From: Sphingosinithalassobacter sp. CS137
GTDB lineage: Bacteria; Pseudomonadota; Alphaproteobacteria; Sphingomonadales; Sphingomonadaceae
Direction: 5' to 3'
Length of the DNA: 64,000 nt
Assembly (NCBI RefSeq): GCF_014334115.1
Contig: NZ_CP060494.1
Location: 2,572,501-2,636,500 of the forward strand
Below, in pieces: positions 17,700 through 29,183 of the stretch. The notes beneath the pieces are model-generated. The model saw only the letters and a list, made by a program, of their open reading frames with translations, ran no database searches and was not told where the DNA came from. A program made the position numbers and the translations under genes. Positions within the stretch are counted from its first letter, which is position 1. Each line of letters starts with the position of its first letter.

Positions 17700-18095
17700 G
17701 TGCCGGGAGTTCCGGGAGGGGTTTCGGCGCGGACCGTGGCGGACGGGACGGTATTAGAAGGGACGCGTGCAGGACAGGGGTGAGCTCCGTGTCTGATCGC
17801 TTGCGGATGCCGTGCTCCGGCGGAGGCCGGAGCCCGGGCGGATGGGCGGTCTGGCGCCGGCCGACGCTCCGGCCTTTGCCGGAGCACGGGCAGGCCGCGG
17901 CGGTGCGACGAGTTCCCGGACGGTTTCGGCACGGAGCTTGGCGGAGGGCGCGATGGCAGATGCGCCGCGTGTCATACAAGGGTGAGCTCCGTATCGGATC
18001 GCCTGCGGGTACGGTGCTCCGGCGTAGGCCGGAGCTTGGGCGGCGAGGTGGTTCAGTGACGGCCAGCGCTCCCGCCTTCGCCGGAGCATGAGTAT
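17700..18095. repeat. Two diverged copies of a ~202-bp element with REP hairpins
   Basis: GGTGAGCTCC occurs at 17779 and 17981, and preceding (AGTTCC, GGTTTCGGC) and following (GATCGC, GTGCTCCGGC) motifs line up with the same 202-bp offset. Each copy contains inverted arms such as GTGCTCCGGC..GGCCGGAGC and GCTCC..GCCGGAGCA. The two copies have diverged clearly, unlike the 157-bp array. The gap 17571-18135 holds nothing else recognisable. Confidence 0.7.
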
Positions 18096-18135
18096 CTCGA
18101 GAATCCCGCTGTGCAGGTCCGCCGCAGGACGTGGG

Positions 18136-19305
18136 CTACAGCGGCAGGCCGACATAGTTCTCTGCGATGCTCGTCTGCGCGGCGTCCGAATTGGCGATAT
18201 AGTCCAGCTCGGCGACCTGCATCCGCCGTTCGAACGGGCCGTTCTCGGGGAAGCGGTGCATCAGCGACGTGAGCTGCCAGCTGAACCGCTCCGACTTCCA
18301 GACGCGGGCGAGTGCCCTGCCCGAATAGCCGGCGACGCCGTCGGCGTCGTTGCGCCGGAAATAGCCGATCAGCGCATCGGACAGATAGACGACGTCGGAC
18401 GCGGCGAGGTTTAGGCCCTTGGCGCCGGTGGGCGGAACGATGTGCGCGCTGTCGCCGGCGAGGAACAGGCTGCCGTGGCGCATCGGCTCGAACACGAACG
18501 AGCGCAGCGGCGCGATCGACTTTTCGATCGAGGGGCCGCGCGTGATGTGCGCCGCGGCATCGGGGCCGAGCCGCACCGCCAGTTCGTCCCATAGCCGGTC
18601 GTCGGGCCAGTCCTCGATCTTCTCGTCGAGCGGCACCTGGATGTAATAGCGGCTGCGCGTTTCCGACCGCATCGAAGCGAGTGCGAAGCCGTTGGCGTGG
18701 TTGGCGTAGATCAGCTCATGATTGCACGGCGGCACATCGGCGAGGATACCGAGCCAGCCGAACGGATAGACTTTCTCAAAGGCGCGCGCGACGCGTTCCG
18801 GGATCGCCTTGCGCGAGGGACCGTGGAAACCGTCGCAGCCGGCGATGAAGCGTGCCTCGATGCGATGCTCGGCGCCGCCCCTAGTGTAGCTGATCGAGGG
18901 TGCGTCGCTCTCCACATTGTGGAGCGCGACGTCGGCGGCCTCGTAGATCACTTCGAGCCCGCGCGCGGGGGCCGCGTCCATCAGGTCGCGCGTCACTTCG
19001 GTCTGGCCATAGACCATCACCTGACGGCCGGTGAGCGCGGTGATGTCGATGCGGATCAGCCGCTCTCCGTCGGCGAGGTTGAAGCCGTCGTGCGGTATTC
19101 CCTCGGCGTGCATGCGCGCATCGAGACCGAGCCGCTCCATCAGATCGGTGGTGACGCGTTCGAGCACGCCCGCGCGGATGCGGCCGAGCACATAGTCGGG
19201 CGACTGGCGTTCGACGACGACCGCGTCGATGCCTTCGGCGCGCAGGAGATGGCCGAGGAGGAGCCCGGCGGGCCCCGCTCCGATGATCGCGACCTGGGTT
19301 TTCAT
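18136..19305 (-). CDS. pobA: 4-hydroxybenzoate 3-monooxygenase
   Basis: PobA is the flavoprotein that hydroxylates 4-hydroxybenzoate to protocatechuate with NADPH and O2. The 389-residue length matches the family. The FAD-binding GxGxxG is at residues 9-14 (IIGAGPAG), with RIRAGVLE about residue 43, the second dinucleotide motif GCDGFHGPSRKAIP, and the FAD-ribityl motif AGDSAHIVPPTGAKGLNLA. It lies at the 3' end of the minus-strand lig operon, 125 bases beyond ligC, feeding its product straight to LigAB. A REP-type hairpin in the gap may set different expression from the genes before it. Confidence 0.95.
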   Translation of the reverse strand: MKTQVAIIGAGPAGLLLGHLLRAEGIDAVVVERQSPDYVLGRIRAGVLERVTTDLMERLGLDARMHAEGIPHDGFNLADGERLIRIDITALTGRQVMVYGQTEVTRDLMDAAPARGLEVIYEAADVALHNVESDAPSISYTRGGAEHRIEARFIAGCDGFHGPSRKAIPERVARAFEKVYPFGWLGILADVPPCNHELIYANHANGFALASMRSETRSRYYIQVPLDEKIEDWPDDRLWDELAVRLGPDAAAHITRGPSIEKSIAPLRSFVFEPMRHGSLFLAGDSAHIVPPTGAKGLNLAASDVVYLSDALIGYFRRNDADGVAGYSGRALARVWKSERFSWQLTSLMHRFPENGPFERRMQVAELDYIANSDAAQTSIAENYVGLPL

Positions 19306-19329
19306 TGGGTCTGCCCTTGTTTCCGTTTG

Positions 19330-19408
19330 GGCCGAGCCTGTCGAAGCCCCGTTCTTCTGTTTCGAACGGATCGAAGGAAGAAGAACGGCCCTTCGACAAG
19401 CTCAGGGC
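19330..19408. repeat. REP hairpin between ligC and pobA
   Basis: GAGCCTGTCGAAGCCC at about 19333 is mirrored by GGCCCTTCGACAAGCTC at about 19386, with GTTCTTC/GAAGAAC continuing the stem. This is the sphingomonad REP type containing CTTCGACAGGCTC. It could act as an mRNA 3'-end stabiliser or attenuator between the two genes. Confidence 0.7.
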
Positions 19409-19430
19409 AAACGTTGGATTGTATTGGGGA

Positions 19431-20381
19431 TCAGCGCTTGGCCATCAGCTGGCGCTCGAGCGCATCGAGCGCGCGGTAGCAGGGCATGACCTGCGCGACG
19501 CTGGCGTTGGGTTCGCGGCCTTCGCGGATCGCGGCGACGAATTCGCGGTCCTGCAGCTCGATGCCGTTCATCGAGACATCGATCGCGGACACGTCGATCG
19601 GCTCCTCGCGCCCGGTGACGAGATCGTCGTAGCGCGCCAGGTACGTGCCGGTGTCGCCGATGTAGCGGAAGAAAGTGCCGAACGGCCCGTCGTTGTTGAA
19701 GCTGAGCGCGAGCGTCAGGATCTGGCCCTTCGCGGTCTTCATCTGGATCGACATGTCCATCGCAATGCCGAGCTCGGGATGGAGCGGCCCTTCGAGGACG
19801 TTCATGTCGACGATGTCCTCGCCGGTCATATACTGGAAGATGTCGACGGTGTGCGCGGCGTGATGCCAGAGCAGATGGTCGGTCCAGCTGCGCGGCTCGC
19901 CCTTGGCATTGGTGTTGGTGCGCCGGAAGAAGAAGGTCTGGACGTCCATCGACTGGATGGTGAATTCGCCCGCCTCGATCCGCTTCTTCACCCACTGGTG
20001 CGACGGATTGAAGCGGCGGGTGTGGCCGACCATGCAGACCAGCCCCGTTTCCTGGCTCTTCTTCAGCACCGCCTCGCCGTCGGCGAGATTGTCGCAGAGT
20101 GGGATCTCCACTTCGACATGCTTGCCCGCCTCCATGCACTGGATCGCCTGCGCGGCGTGCATCTGCGTGGGCGTGCAGAGAATCGCCGCGTCGACGCCCG
20201 GTTGGGCGAGCGCTTCGGCGAGGTCGGTGGTGACGTGCGGCACGCCGTATTTGTCGGCGACCTTCTGCGTGGCCTCGAGCGTGCGGCCGACAAGCGAGAC
20301 GACTTCGACGCCGTCGATCTTCCTGAGCCCGTCGAGATGCTTTTCGCCGAACGCGCCGGCGCCTGCGAGGATGAGTTTCAT
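19431..20381 (-). CDS. ligC: 4-carboxy-2-hydroxymuconate-6-semialdehyde dehydrogenase
   Basis: LigC oxidises the ring-cleavage product of protocatechuate, in its hemiacetal form, to 2-pyrone-4,6-dicarboxylate using NADP+. The 316-residue protein belongs to the Gfo/Idh/MocA family: a Rossmann start LILAGAGAFGEKHLDG, the EVEIPLCDN segment (about 92-100) equivalent to the family's EKP motif, and the long beta domain with DHLLWHHAAHTVDIFQYMTG. Length is within a residue or two of Sphingobium LigC. The start is the ATG ending at 20381. It follows ligB in the operon after a hairpin-rich gap. Confidence 0.93.
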   Translation of the reverse strand: MKLILAGAGAFGEKHLDGLRKIDGVEVVSLVGRTLEATQKVADKYGVPHVTTDLAEALAQPGVDAAILCTPTQMHAAQAIQCMEAGKHVEVEIPLCDNLADGEAVLKKSQETGLVCMVGHTRRFNPSHQWVKKRIEAGEFTIQSMDVQTFFFRRTNTNAKGEPRSWTDHLLWHHAAHTVDIFQYMTGEDIVDMNVLEGPLHPELGIAMDMSIQMKTAKGQILTLALSFNNDGPFGTFFRYIGDTGTYLARYDDLVTGREEPIDVSAIDVSMNGIELQDREFVAAIREGREPNASVAQVMPCYRALDALERQLMAKR

Positions 20382-20399
20382 TGCGGCTTCCTTTGCTTG

Positions 20400-20520
20400 C
20401 TCTCTTTCCCTTTCAGGGAAGAGGGTCGGGGAGAGGGGCTGTCTGATAGGGCGTCGCACGCGAGGCCCCTCTTCCGACCTCGCTGCGCTCGGCCACCCTC
20501 TCCCCTGATGGGGAGAGGGA
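20400..20520. repeat. REP element with strong hairpin between ligB and ligC
   Basis: CCCTCTCCCC-TGAT-GGGGAGAGGG at 20496-20519 is a perfect 10-bp stem. Upstream, GAAGAGGG and AGAGGGGC are mirrored by GCCCCTCTTC around 20465. No U-run follows on the transcribed strand, so a REP role is more likely than full termination. Confidence 0.7.
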
Positions 20521-20525
20521 ATGGG

Positions 20526-21850
<1,325 letters not shown>

Positions 21851-21861
21851 GGATCGCTCCT

Positions 21862-21990
21862 GGAACCCCGCCGGACGGGGAAGGGGACCGCCGCAGGCGG
21901 TGGAGGGGACGCGCCGCGGGGGTCGCGTGCGCGGCGCGCCCCCTCCGCCAGCGCTTCGCGCTGACACCTTCCCGAGGCGGGGCGGACCGG
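21862..21990. repeat. REP-like imperfect inverted repeat between ligJ and ligA
   Basis: GGAAGGGGACCGCCGCAGG and GTGGAGGGGACGCGCCGC are mirrored by GCGGCGCGCCCCCTCCGCC and GACACCTTCCCGAGG. This is the third different REP-type element inside this one operon. Confidence 0.6.
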
Positions 21991-22001
21991 GAAGTCCGCA
22001 G

Positions 22002-23027
22002 TCACAGTCCGCGCGCCTTCAGCCGGGCGTCGAGACGGGGATAGACGCGGCGCGCATTGCCTTCGAAGATCGCGTGCCGCTGCTCGGCCGTGATCGGGAG
22101 GGCGTCGACATAGCGTTTGGTGTCGTCGAAATACTGGCCGGTCTGCGGATCGACGCCGCGCACCGCGCCCACCATCTCGCTGCCGAACAGGATGTTCTTC
22201 GTGTCGATCACCTCGGCGAGCAGGTTGACGCCGGGCTGGTGGTAGACGCACGTGTCGAAGAACACGTTGTTCATCACATGTCCGTCCAGGCTCGGCTGCT
22301 TCAGCATGTCGGCCAGCCCGCGATAGCGACCCCAGTGATAAGGCGCCGCGCCGCCGCCGTGCGGGATGATGAAGCGCAGCGTGGGGAAATCCGCGAACAG
22401 GTCGCCCTGGATCAGCTGCATGAAGGCGATCGTGTCGGCGGCGATATAATAGGCGCCGGTGGCGTGCATCGCCGGATTGCAGCTGCCCGAGACGTGGATC
22501 ATCGCAGGCACGTCCAGCTCGACCATCTTTTCGTAGAAGGGATACCAATAGCGGTCGGTGAGCGGCGGATGCTCGAACTTGCCGCCGCCCGGATCGGGGT
22601 TGAGATTGCAGCCGACGAAGCCGAGCTCGGTTATGCAGCGCTCCAGCTCGGCGACGGAACCCGCCATGTCCGCCTTTGGGTTCTGCGGCAGCATGCAGAC
22701 GCCGATGAAGGTCTCGGGATAGAGATCGACGCACCGCTTGATGAGATCGTTGTTGTAGCGCGCCCAGGCGGTCGCCACCGCTTCGTCGCCGATGTGCGGC
22801 GCCATGGCGGAGGCGCGCGGCGAGAAGATCGTCATGTCCGCGCCGCGTTCGCGCAGCAGGCGGAGCTGATTCGTCTCCAGCGTCTCGCGGATCTCGTCGT
22901 CGGAAATGGCCGGATAGGGCGGCGGGCTTCCCCCTTCCCGGAATGCGGCCTTCTGCGCCTCCCGCCAGTCGCTGTGTGCGGCCGGCGCGGTGGTGTAATG
23001 GCCGTGACAGTCGATAATCAGCGTCAT
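22002..23027 (-). CDS. ligJ: 4-oxalomesaconate hydratase
   Basis: LigJ adds water to 4-oxalomesaconate to give 4-carboxy-4-hydroxy-2-oxoadipate. The 341-residue protein is a zinc-dependent member of the amidohydrolase superfamily; the metal-binding H8 and H10 lie in IIDCHGHYTT. Other conserved blocks are LTIFSPRAS-like MTIFSPRASAMAPH, FVGCNLNPDPGGG, PAMIHVSGSCN, RFIIPHGGGAAPYHWGR and NILFGSEMVGAVRG, which match Sphingobium LigJ, also 341 residues. Its start overlaps the stop of the DUF1932 gene upstream by four bases, and it precedes ligA after a repeat-containing gap. Confidence 0.94.
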   Translation of the reverse strand: MTLIIDCHGHYTTAPAAHSDWREAQKAAFREGGSPPPYPAISDDEIRETLETNQLRLLRERGADMTIFSPRASAMAPHIGDEAVATAWARYNNDLIKRCVDLYPETFIGVCMLPQNPKADMAGSVAELERCITELGFVGCNLNPDPGGGKFEHPPLTDRYWYPFYEKMVELDVPAMIHVSGSCNPAMHATGAYYIAADTIAFMQLIQGDLFADFPTLRFIIPHGGGAAPYHWGRYRGLADMLKQPSLDGHVMNNVFFDTCVYHQPGVNLLAEVIDTKNILFGSEMVGAVRGVDPQTGQYFDDTKRYVDALPITAEQRHAIFEGNARRVYPRLDARLKARGL

Positions 23028-23857
23028 GCGGCCCTCAGCGTGTCGAGTTTGGCGGAAAGCGTGGCGGGCGCGCCAAGGCTGCGGTTGCCGATCTCGCGCT
23101 GGCGCTGCGCGGTGGCGCGGCTCATCGGCGAGCCGGTGCCGAGCGCGTCGAGCGTCCTGGCCACTTCGTCCATCTCGGCGGCGCGGCGGCTGCCGTGGAC
23201 GAGCATGCGATCGAGATTATAGTCGAAGCGGCGGCTCCAGTCGGCGCCGGGCCACGACGCGTCGAGCGAAGCGATCACTCGGTCGAGCACGCCCGCCGCG
23301 TCGGCGGCGAGCACGCATTCGGCCGACAGCGCCTCAATCCCCTTCACCATTACCGAGCGGATCATCTTCACTGCAGACGCATCGCCGATCCGCTCGCCGG
23401 CGACTTCGATCGAAGCGAAGCCCGCCTGCTCCAGCGCATCGGCGGCGGCGTGCGCATCGGGTCCGGAGACGAGCAGCGGCACCGCGCGCCCCTTCGGCCG
23501 TACCGGCGCCATCACCGCGACATCGACATAGCGGCCGCCCGCCGCCGCGATGCTTTCGGCCGCCGCGCGCTTCGTATCGGGAGCGACCGAGTTCATGTCG
23601 CAATAGAGTGCGCCGGCAAGTGGCGCGCGCGCGGCATCCGTCGCCGCGGCAAGGGCCTGATCGGCAGTGACGAGCGAGAGGATCAGGTCGGCACCGCGCG
23701 CCGCATCGACGCTGGTGGCGGCATATTCGACGCCCGCTTCGGCCATGGCGTTGCGCATCGCGCCGTCCTCGCGCACATCGAACGCGACTCCGGGCGATTC
23801 GAGCCCCGTGGCGAAGGTGGCGCCCGCCTCGCCGAATCCGATCCAGCAAATCCTCAT
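23024..23857 (-). CDS. NAD(P)-dependent oxidoreductase with DUF1932 C-terminal domain
   Basis: A 277-residue two-domain dehydrogenase. The N-terminal Rossmann half starts ICWIGFGEAGATFATGL and carries the beta-hydroxyacid-dehydrogenase-like DMNSVAPDTKR. The C-terminal DUF1932 domain has the substrate Lys region SAVKMIRSVMVKGIEAL and the segment FDYNLDRMLVHGSRRAAEMDEV. It is the first gene of the operon with ligJ, ligA, ligB and ligC. The known 4,5-cleavage pathway does not require it. It could reduce or oxidise a side product of the pathway; the substrate is unknown. Confidence 0.8.
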   Translation of the reverse strand: MRICWIGFGEAGATFATGLESPGVAFDVREDGAMRNAMAEAGVEYAATSVDAARGADLILSLVTADQALAAATDAARAPLAGALYCDMNSVAPDTKRAAAESIAAAGGRYVDVAVMAPVRPKGRAVPLLVSGPDAHAAADALEQAGFASIEVAGERIGDASAVKMIRSVMVKGIEALSAECVLAADAAGVLDRVIASLDASWPGADWSRRFDYNLDRMLVHGSRRAAEMDEVARTLDALGTGSPMSRATAQRQREIGNRSLGAPATLSAKLDTLRAA

Positions 23858-23921
23858 GGCCGCGATGCTATCGAGCCGCCCGGGCCGGCTCCAATGCGAT
23901 CGCCACCGCAGCCATTAGTTT

Positions 23922-23932
23922 TTACGAAGTAA
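23922..23932. promoter_or_regulatory. Candidate operator of the minus-strand lig operon
   Basis: TTACGAAGTAA is an 11-bp near-perfect palindrome (TTAC-N3-GTAA) 65 bases upstream of the first gene of the lig operon; it overlaps the stop codon of the LysR gene. Position and symmetry suit a LysR-type binding site, by analogy with LigR control of ligJABC in Sphingobium. Confidence 0.35.
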
Positions 23933-25073
23933 GTGTCTCCAGGCCGAGTTCGGACAGGAACGCCCCTTGCAGTGGCGTGAGGCGCCAGCCGGCGCGGGTG
24001 GTGACGCCGATCGTGCGGACGATCGCGGGCGGCGCGGAGCAAAGGATCGTCAGCCAACCGGCTTCGAGCTCGACCGCCACCTGATCGGGCGAGAGCAGGG
24101 TGAGGAAGTCGCTCGACATCATCAGCTGGCGAATCGCGATTACCGAACCGCATTCGACCGGCACGCGCGGCACGGCAAGCCCGGCGCCGGCGAACATCGC
24201 TTCCCAATGGTCGCGCAGCGGCGCGCCGGGCGCGGCCACCGACCACGGATAGCGCGCGAGCATATCGAGACTGGGATCGGTGCCGGCGAGGGGATGGTCG
24301 GCACGGCCGATCACCACCGGCCGATCCTCGAACAGCGGGCGCTGTTCGAGATCCGCGCCGGGAGCGGGATCGCGCAGCGCGCCGATCAGCAGATCAAGCT
24401 CGCCGTCGCGCAGCGGCCCCACTAGCTCGGCATGGCTGCCCTCCGACACGACGATGGTGTAGTGCGGGTAGCGCGCGTGAAACCGCGCGATCGCGGCGGG
24501 CAGCAGGCGTGCGCGGCACAGCGGCATCGCGCCGATCGCGATGCGGCCGGTTTCCCGCCCGGCGAGCGCGGCGAGTTCCTCGAGTCCCGCATTGAGTTCC
24601 GCGCTGGCGAGCGCGCAGGCGCGCGCGAGTTCGCCGCCCCGGCGCGTGAGCGTAACGCCGCGCCCGCGCCGTTCCACCAGATCGCGGCCGAGGGCCACCG
24701 ACAGATCCCGCACCGCGCGGTGCAGCGAAGCCTCGCTCACGCCGATGGCGTGCGCCCCCCCGGCATAGCTGCCGGCGCGGGCGAGCGCCAGGAGTGCACG
24801 CATCTGGGCCGCCGTGACGCGCGGACTGGCGATGCGCGCGAGCGCGGCGGCGATGCGCGGGACGAACAACGCGGCGGCGGGCGTGGGGCGCATGCCGCCG
24901 CTGCTGCGTTCGAACAGCGGCATGCCGATCTGGTGCTCGACGCGCGCCAGCCCTTGAGTGATGGCGGATTGGGTGAGGTTCACTTCATGCGCGGCGGCGC
25001 TGATCGTGCCGTGGCGGTGAATCGCCAGTATCGCACGCAAGTGGCGCAGGTTGAGATCGCTCGCCGGCATCAT
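23922..25073 (-). CDS. LysR-family regulator with two helix-turn-helix domains (LigR candidate)
   Basis: This 383-residue protein begins with a standard LysR winged HTH (residues 8-62: LNLRHLRAILAIHRHGTIS, LTQSAITQGLARVE). After a short linker it repeats the fold (about 87-146: MRALLALARAGSYAGGAH, VSEASLHRAVRDLSVALGR). The periplasmic-binding-like effector domain follows (from about 155; IAIGAMPLCRARLLPAAI). Ordinary LysR proteins are about 300 residues with one HTH, so the extra 80 are explained by the duplication. It lies between the two lig operons, divergent from ligK, as LigR does in Sphingobium, where protocatechuate or gallate is the inducer. Its role as LigR is inferred from position. 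Confidence 0.85.
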   Translation of the reverse strand: MMPASDLNLRHLRAILAIHRHGTISAAAHEVNLTQSAITQGLARVEHQIGMPLFERSSGGMRPTPAAALFVPRIAAALARIASPRVTAAQMRALLALARAGSYAGGAHAIGVSEASLHRAVRDLSVALGRDLVERRGRGVTLTRRGGELARACALASAELNAGLEELAALAGRETGRIAIGAMPLCRARLLPAAIARFHARYPHYTIVVSEGSHAELVGPLRDGELDLLIGALRDPAPGADLEQRPLFEDRPVVIGRADHPLAGTDPSLDMLARYPWSVAAPGAPLRDHWEAMFAGAGLAVPRVPVECGSVIAIRQLMMSSDFLTLLSPDQVAVELEAGWLTILCSAPPAIVRTIGVTTRAGWRLTPLQGAFLSELGLETLTS

Positions 25074-25081
25074 GGCACGCT

Positions 25082-25094
25082 TAACAAGAACTTA
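25082..25094. promoter_or_regulatory. LysR-type T-N11-A motif between lysR and ligK
   Basis: TAACAAGAACTTA has the form TAA-N7-TTA, a T-N11-A motif as expected for a LysR-type regulator. It lies 9 bases from the lysR start codon and 77 from ligK, where it could serve autoregulation and ligK activation. Confidence 0.35.
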
Positions 25095-25170
25095 TGGTGC
25101 GGGGCCAGTTCTGACTTCCGCGACCGCGCACTCCGTCCGACATTAGCCGCGCAAGGCGATGGAGAAGGCG

Positions 25171-25837
25171 ATGGGCGGCGTTGTGGTGCAGGCGATCGAG
25201 CGTGCGGAACGATCGGTGATTGATCGGCTGGCGGCGTGCGGCGTGGCCACGGTGCACGAGGCGCAGAGCCGCACCGGGCTGCTCGCGCCGCACATCCGCC
25301 CGATCCAGAGCGGTGCGCGCGTCGCCGGATCGGCGGTCACCATTTCGGCGCCGCCCGGCGACAACTGGATGGTGCATGTCGCGATCGAGCAACTGCGCGA
25401 GAGCGACATATTGGTGCTGGCGCCGACCAGCCCGTGCAGCGACGGCTATTTCGGCGATCTGCTCGCGACCTCGGCGCAGGCGCGCGGGTGCCGTGGCCTC
25501 ATCATCGACGCCGGGGTGCGCGACGTGCGCGACCTGAAGGAAATGAACTTCCCCGTCTGGTCGAAGGCGGTGTTCGCGCAGGGAACGGTGAAGGCGACGC
25601 TGGGTTCGGTGAACGTGCCGGTCGTGTGCGCGGGGGCCGCGATCCAGCCGGGCGACGTGATTGTCGCCGACGACGACGGCGTGTGCGTGGTGAGGCGGGA
25701 CGCCGCCGCCGCGGTCGCCGACAAGGCCGAGGCGCGCGAGGCGAATGAGGAGGCCAAGCGCGTGCGGCTGGCGGCGGGCGAGCTGGGGCTCGACATCTAC
25801 GACATGCGCGGCAAGCTGGAGGCGATGGGGCTGCGCT

Positions 25838-25845
<8 letters not shown>
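25171..25845 (+). CDS. ligK: 4-carboxy-4-hydroxy-2-oxoadipate aldolase
   Basis: LigK splits 4-carboxy-4-hydroxy-2-oxoadipate to pyruvate and oxaloacetate, the last step of the 4,5-cleavage pathway; it also acts on 4-hydroxy-4-methyl-2-oxoglutarate. It is a class II aldolase of the RraA-like fold; conserved blocks include [16 protein letters not shown], the metal-site segment [19 protein letters not shown] and [14 protein letters not shown] start at 25171 because GGAG stands six bases before it, and [13 protein letters not shown] matches the Sphingobium N-terminus; an ATG at 25159 is possible. The stop overlaps the ligU start by eight bases. Confidence 0.93.
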
Positions 25846-27789
<1,944 letters not shown>

Positions 27790-27813
27790 TCCGATTGACG
27801 CGGCGCGGGAAAC

Positions 27814-28296
27814 ATGGCTTGCACGCGCTGCATGTCGGACGAACAGAAGATCGGCGCATTGGCGCCGCTGGTAGGGTATCATCTGCGCCGTGCGTCGGCC
27901 GTGTTCGCGGTCGATTTTGCCGCAGTGATGGAGGGGACCGGCCTTCGCCAGGTGCCGTTCGCGGTGCTGTCGGTCGTCGCCGCCAATCCCGGGATCAATC
28001 AGGGTTCGGTCGGCCGCATTCTGGGCATCAAGCGCGCCAACATGGTGTCGCTGATCAACGAACTGATCGACAGGGGCCTGGTCGATCGAACGGTCGATCC
28101 GAACGATCGCCGCGCCTTTTCGCTGACGCTGACCCCGGGCGGCGACGCCGCGCTCGCCGACGCGCTGGCCCGGATCGGCGTGCATGAGCGGGAGTTGCTC
28201 GCCGATTTCGACGATGCGGAAAAGGCCATGCTGCTCGATCTGCTGAGCCGGATCGAGCGCCGCAATCCCGCTGAGACTGATGGCGGGGACGACTGA
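27814..28296 (+). CDS. MarR-family regulator
   Basis: A 160-residue winged-helix protein of the MarR family: the recognition helix region is NQGSVGRILGIKRANMVSLINELIDRG, followed by the wing LVDRTVDPNDRRAFSLTLTPGG. The start could be 27814 or the ATG at 27832 (MSDEQKIG). It lies 24 bases after ligI on the same strand and converges on the ferulate operon. FerC, a MarR protein, represses ferulate genes in Sphingobium and is released by feruloyl-CoA; a similar role here is inferred from the neighbours only. Confidence 0.8.
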   Translation: MACTRCMSDEQKIGALAPLVGYHLRRASAVFAVDFAAVMEGTGLRQVPFAVLSVVAANPGINQGSVGRILGIKRANMVSLINELIDRGLVDRTVDPNDRRAFSLTLTPGGDAALADALARIGVHERELLADFDDAEKAMLLDLLSRIERRNPAETDGGDD

Positions 28297-28305
28297 CGGG
28301 GTGCG

Positions 28306-29172
28306 TCAGATCAGGCCGAGCAGCTTCGCGGCATTGCCCTTCAGGATCTTTTCCCGCAAGTCCGGCTTGAATCCGGCGTCGTCATAGGCGGCGATCCACT
28401 TGTCCGGCGGGATCAGCGGGAAATCGGAGCCGAACAGGAATTTGTGCCCCAGCTGGCCGTTCGCATAGCGCATGATCTGCGGCGGAAAATATTTGGGGCT
28501 CCAGCCGCTCAGGTCGATGAAGACATTGGGCTTGTGCAGCGCCATCGACAGCGACTCGTCGGTCCAGGGCCAACCCGGATGCGCGAGGATGATCCGGATG
28601 TTGGGAAAACGCACCGCGACTTCATCGACCAGCATCGGCTGGCCGTATTTCAGCCGGATGCCGCCGCCGCCCGCCATGCCGGTGCCCAGCCCCGAATGGC
28701 CGGTGTGGAAGATCGCGGGCAGGCCATAATGATCGATCACTTCGTAGAGCGGCCACGCCATCGGGTCGCCGGGATCGAAATTCTGCAGCGGCGGGTGGAA
28801 CTTGAAACCCTTCACGCCGTGCTTTTCGATCAGGTCGCGCGCCTCGATCGCACCGCGCTTGCCCTTGTGCGGATCGATCGAGGCGAAGGCGATCATCACG
28901 TCGGCGTTGGCGGCGGCGGCCTCGGCGACTTCCTCGTTGCGGATGCGCTTGATGCCGGTGCCTGCCTCCATGTCGACGGTGAACATGACGAAGCCGATGT
29001 CGCGCTCGCGATAGTGTGCGATCGTCTCGGGGATCGTCGGGCGGCGCCGATCGGTCTTGAAGTAGCGGGTGCTGGCGTCGAGGAATTCGCCGAAGATCGG
29101 GTCCTCGGGATCGCAGCACGACACCTCGGCATGGACGTGGATGTCGATCGCCTTGAGCTTGCCGAGGTCCAT
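28306..29172 (-). CDS. Amidohydrolase-family protein of the ferulate operon
   Basis: A 288-residue TIM-barrel amidohydrolase: metal-binding AIDIHVHAEV at the N-terminus, GVKGFKFHPPLQNFDP, IFHTGHSGLG, IILAHPGWPW and the aspartate in FLFGSDFPLIPP near the end. It is the last gene of the operon with ferA, 11 bases after it. The hydratase/lyase route from feruloyl-CoA to vanillin does not require such an enzyme. Amidohydrolases act as 4-hydroxyphenyl-beta-ketoacyl-CoA hydrolases in some hydroxycinnamate pathways (CouO of Rhodococcus), which is one idea for its role. The start is the ATG ending at 29172; upstream sequence in frame is antisense to ferA. Confidence 0.75.
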   Translation of the reverse strand: MDLGKLKAIDIHVHAEVSCCDPEDPIFGEFLDASTRYFKTDRRRPTIPETIAHYRERDIGFVMFTVDMEAGTGIKRIRNEEVAEAAAANADVMIAFASIDPHKGKRGAIEARDLIEKHGVKGFKFHPPLQNFDPGDPMAWPLYEVIDHYGLPAIFHTGHSGLGTGMAGGGGIRLKYGQPMLVDEVAVRFPNIRIILAHPGWPWTDESLSMALHKPNVFIDLSGWSPKYFPPQIMRYANGQLGHKFLFGSDFPLIPPDKWIAAYDDAGFKPDLREKILKGNAAKLLGLI

Positions 29173-29183
29173 CTGCCTGTCTC

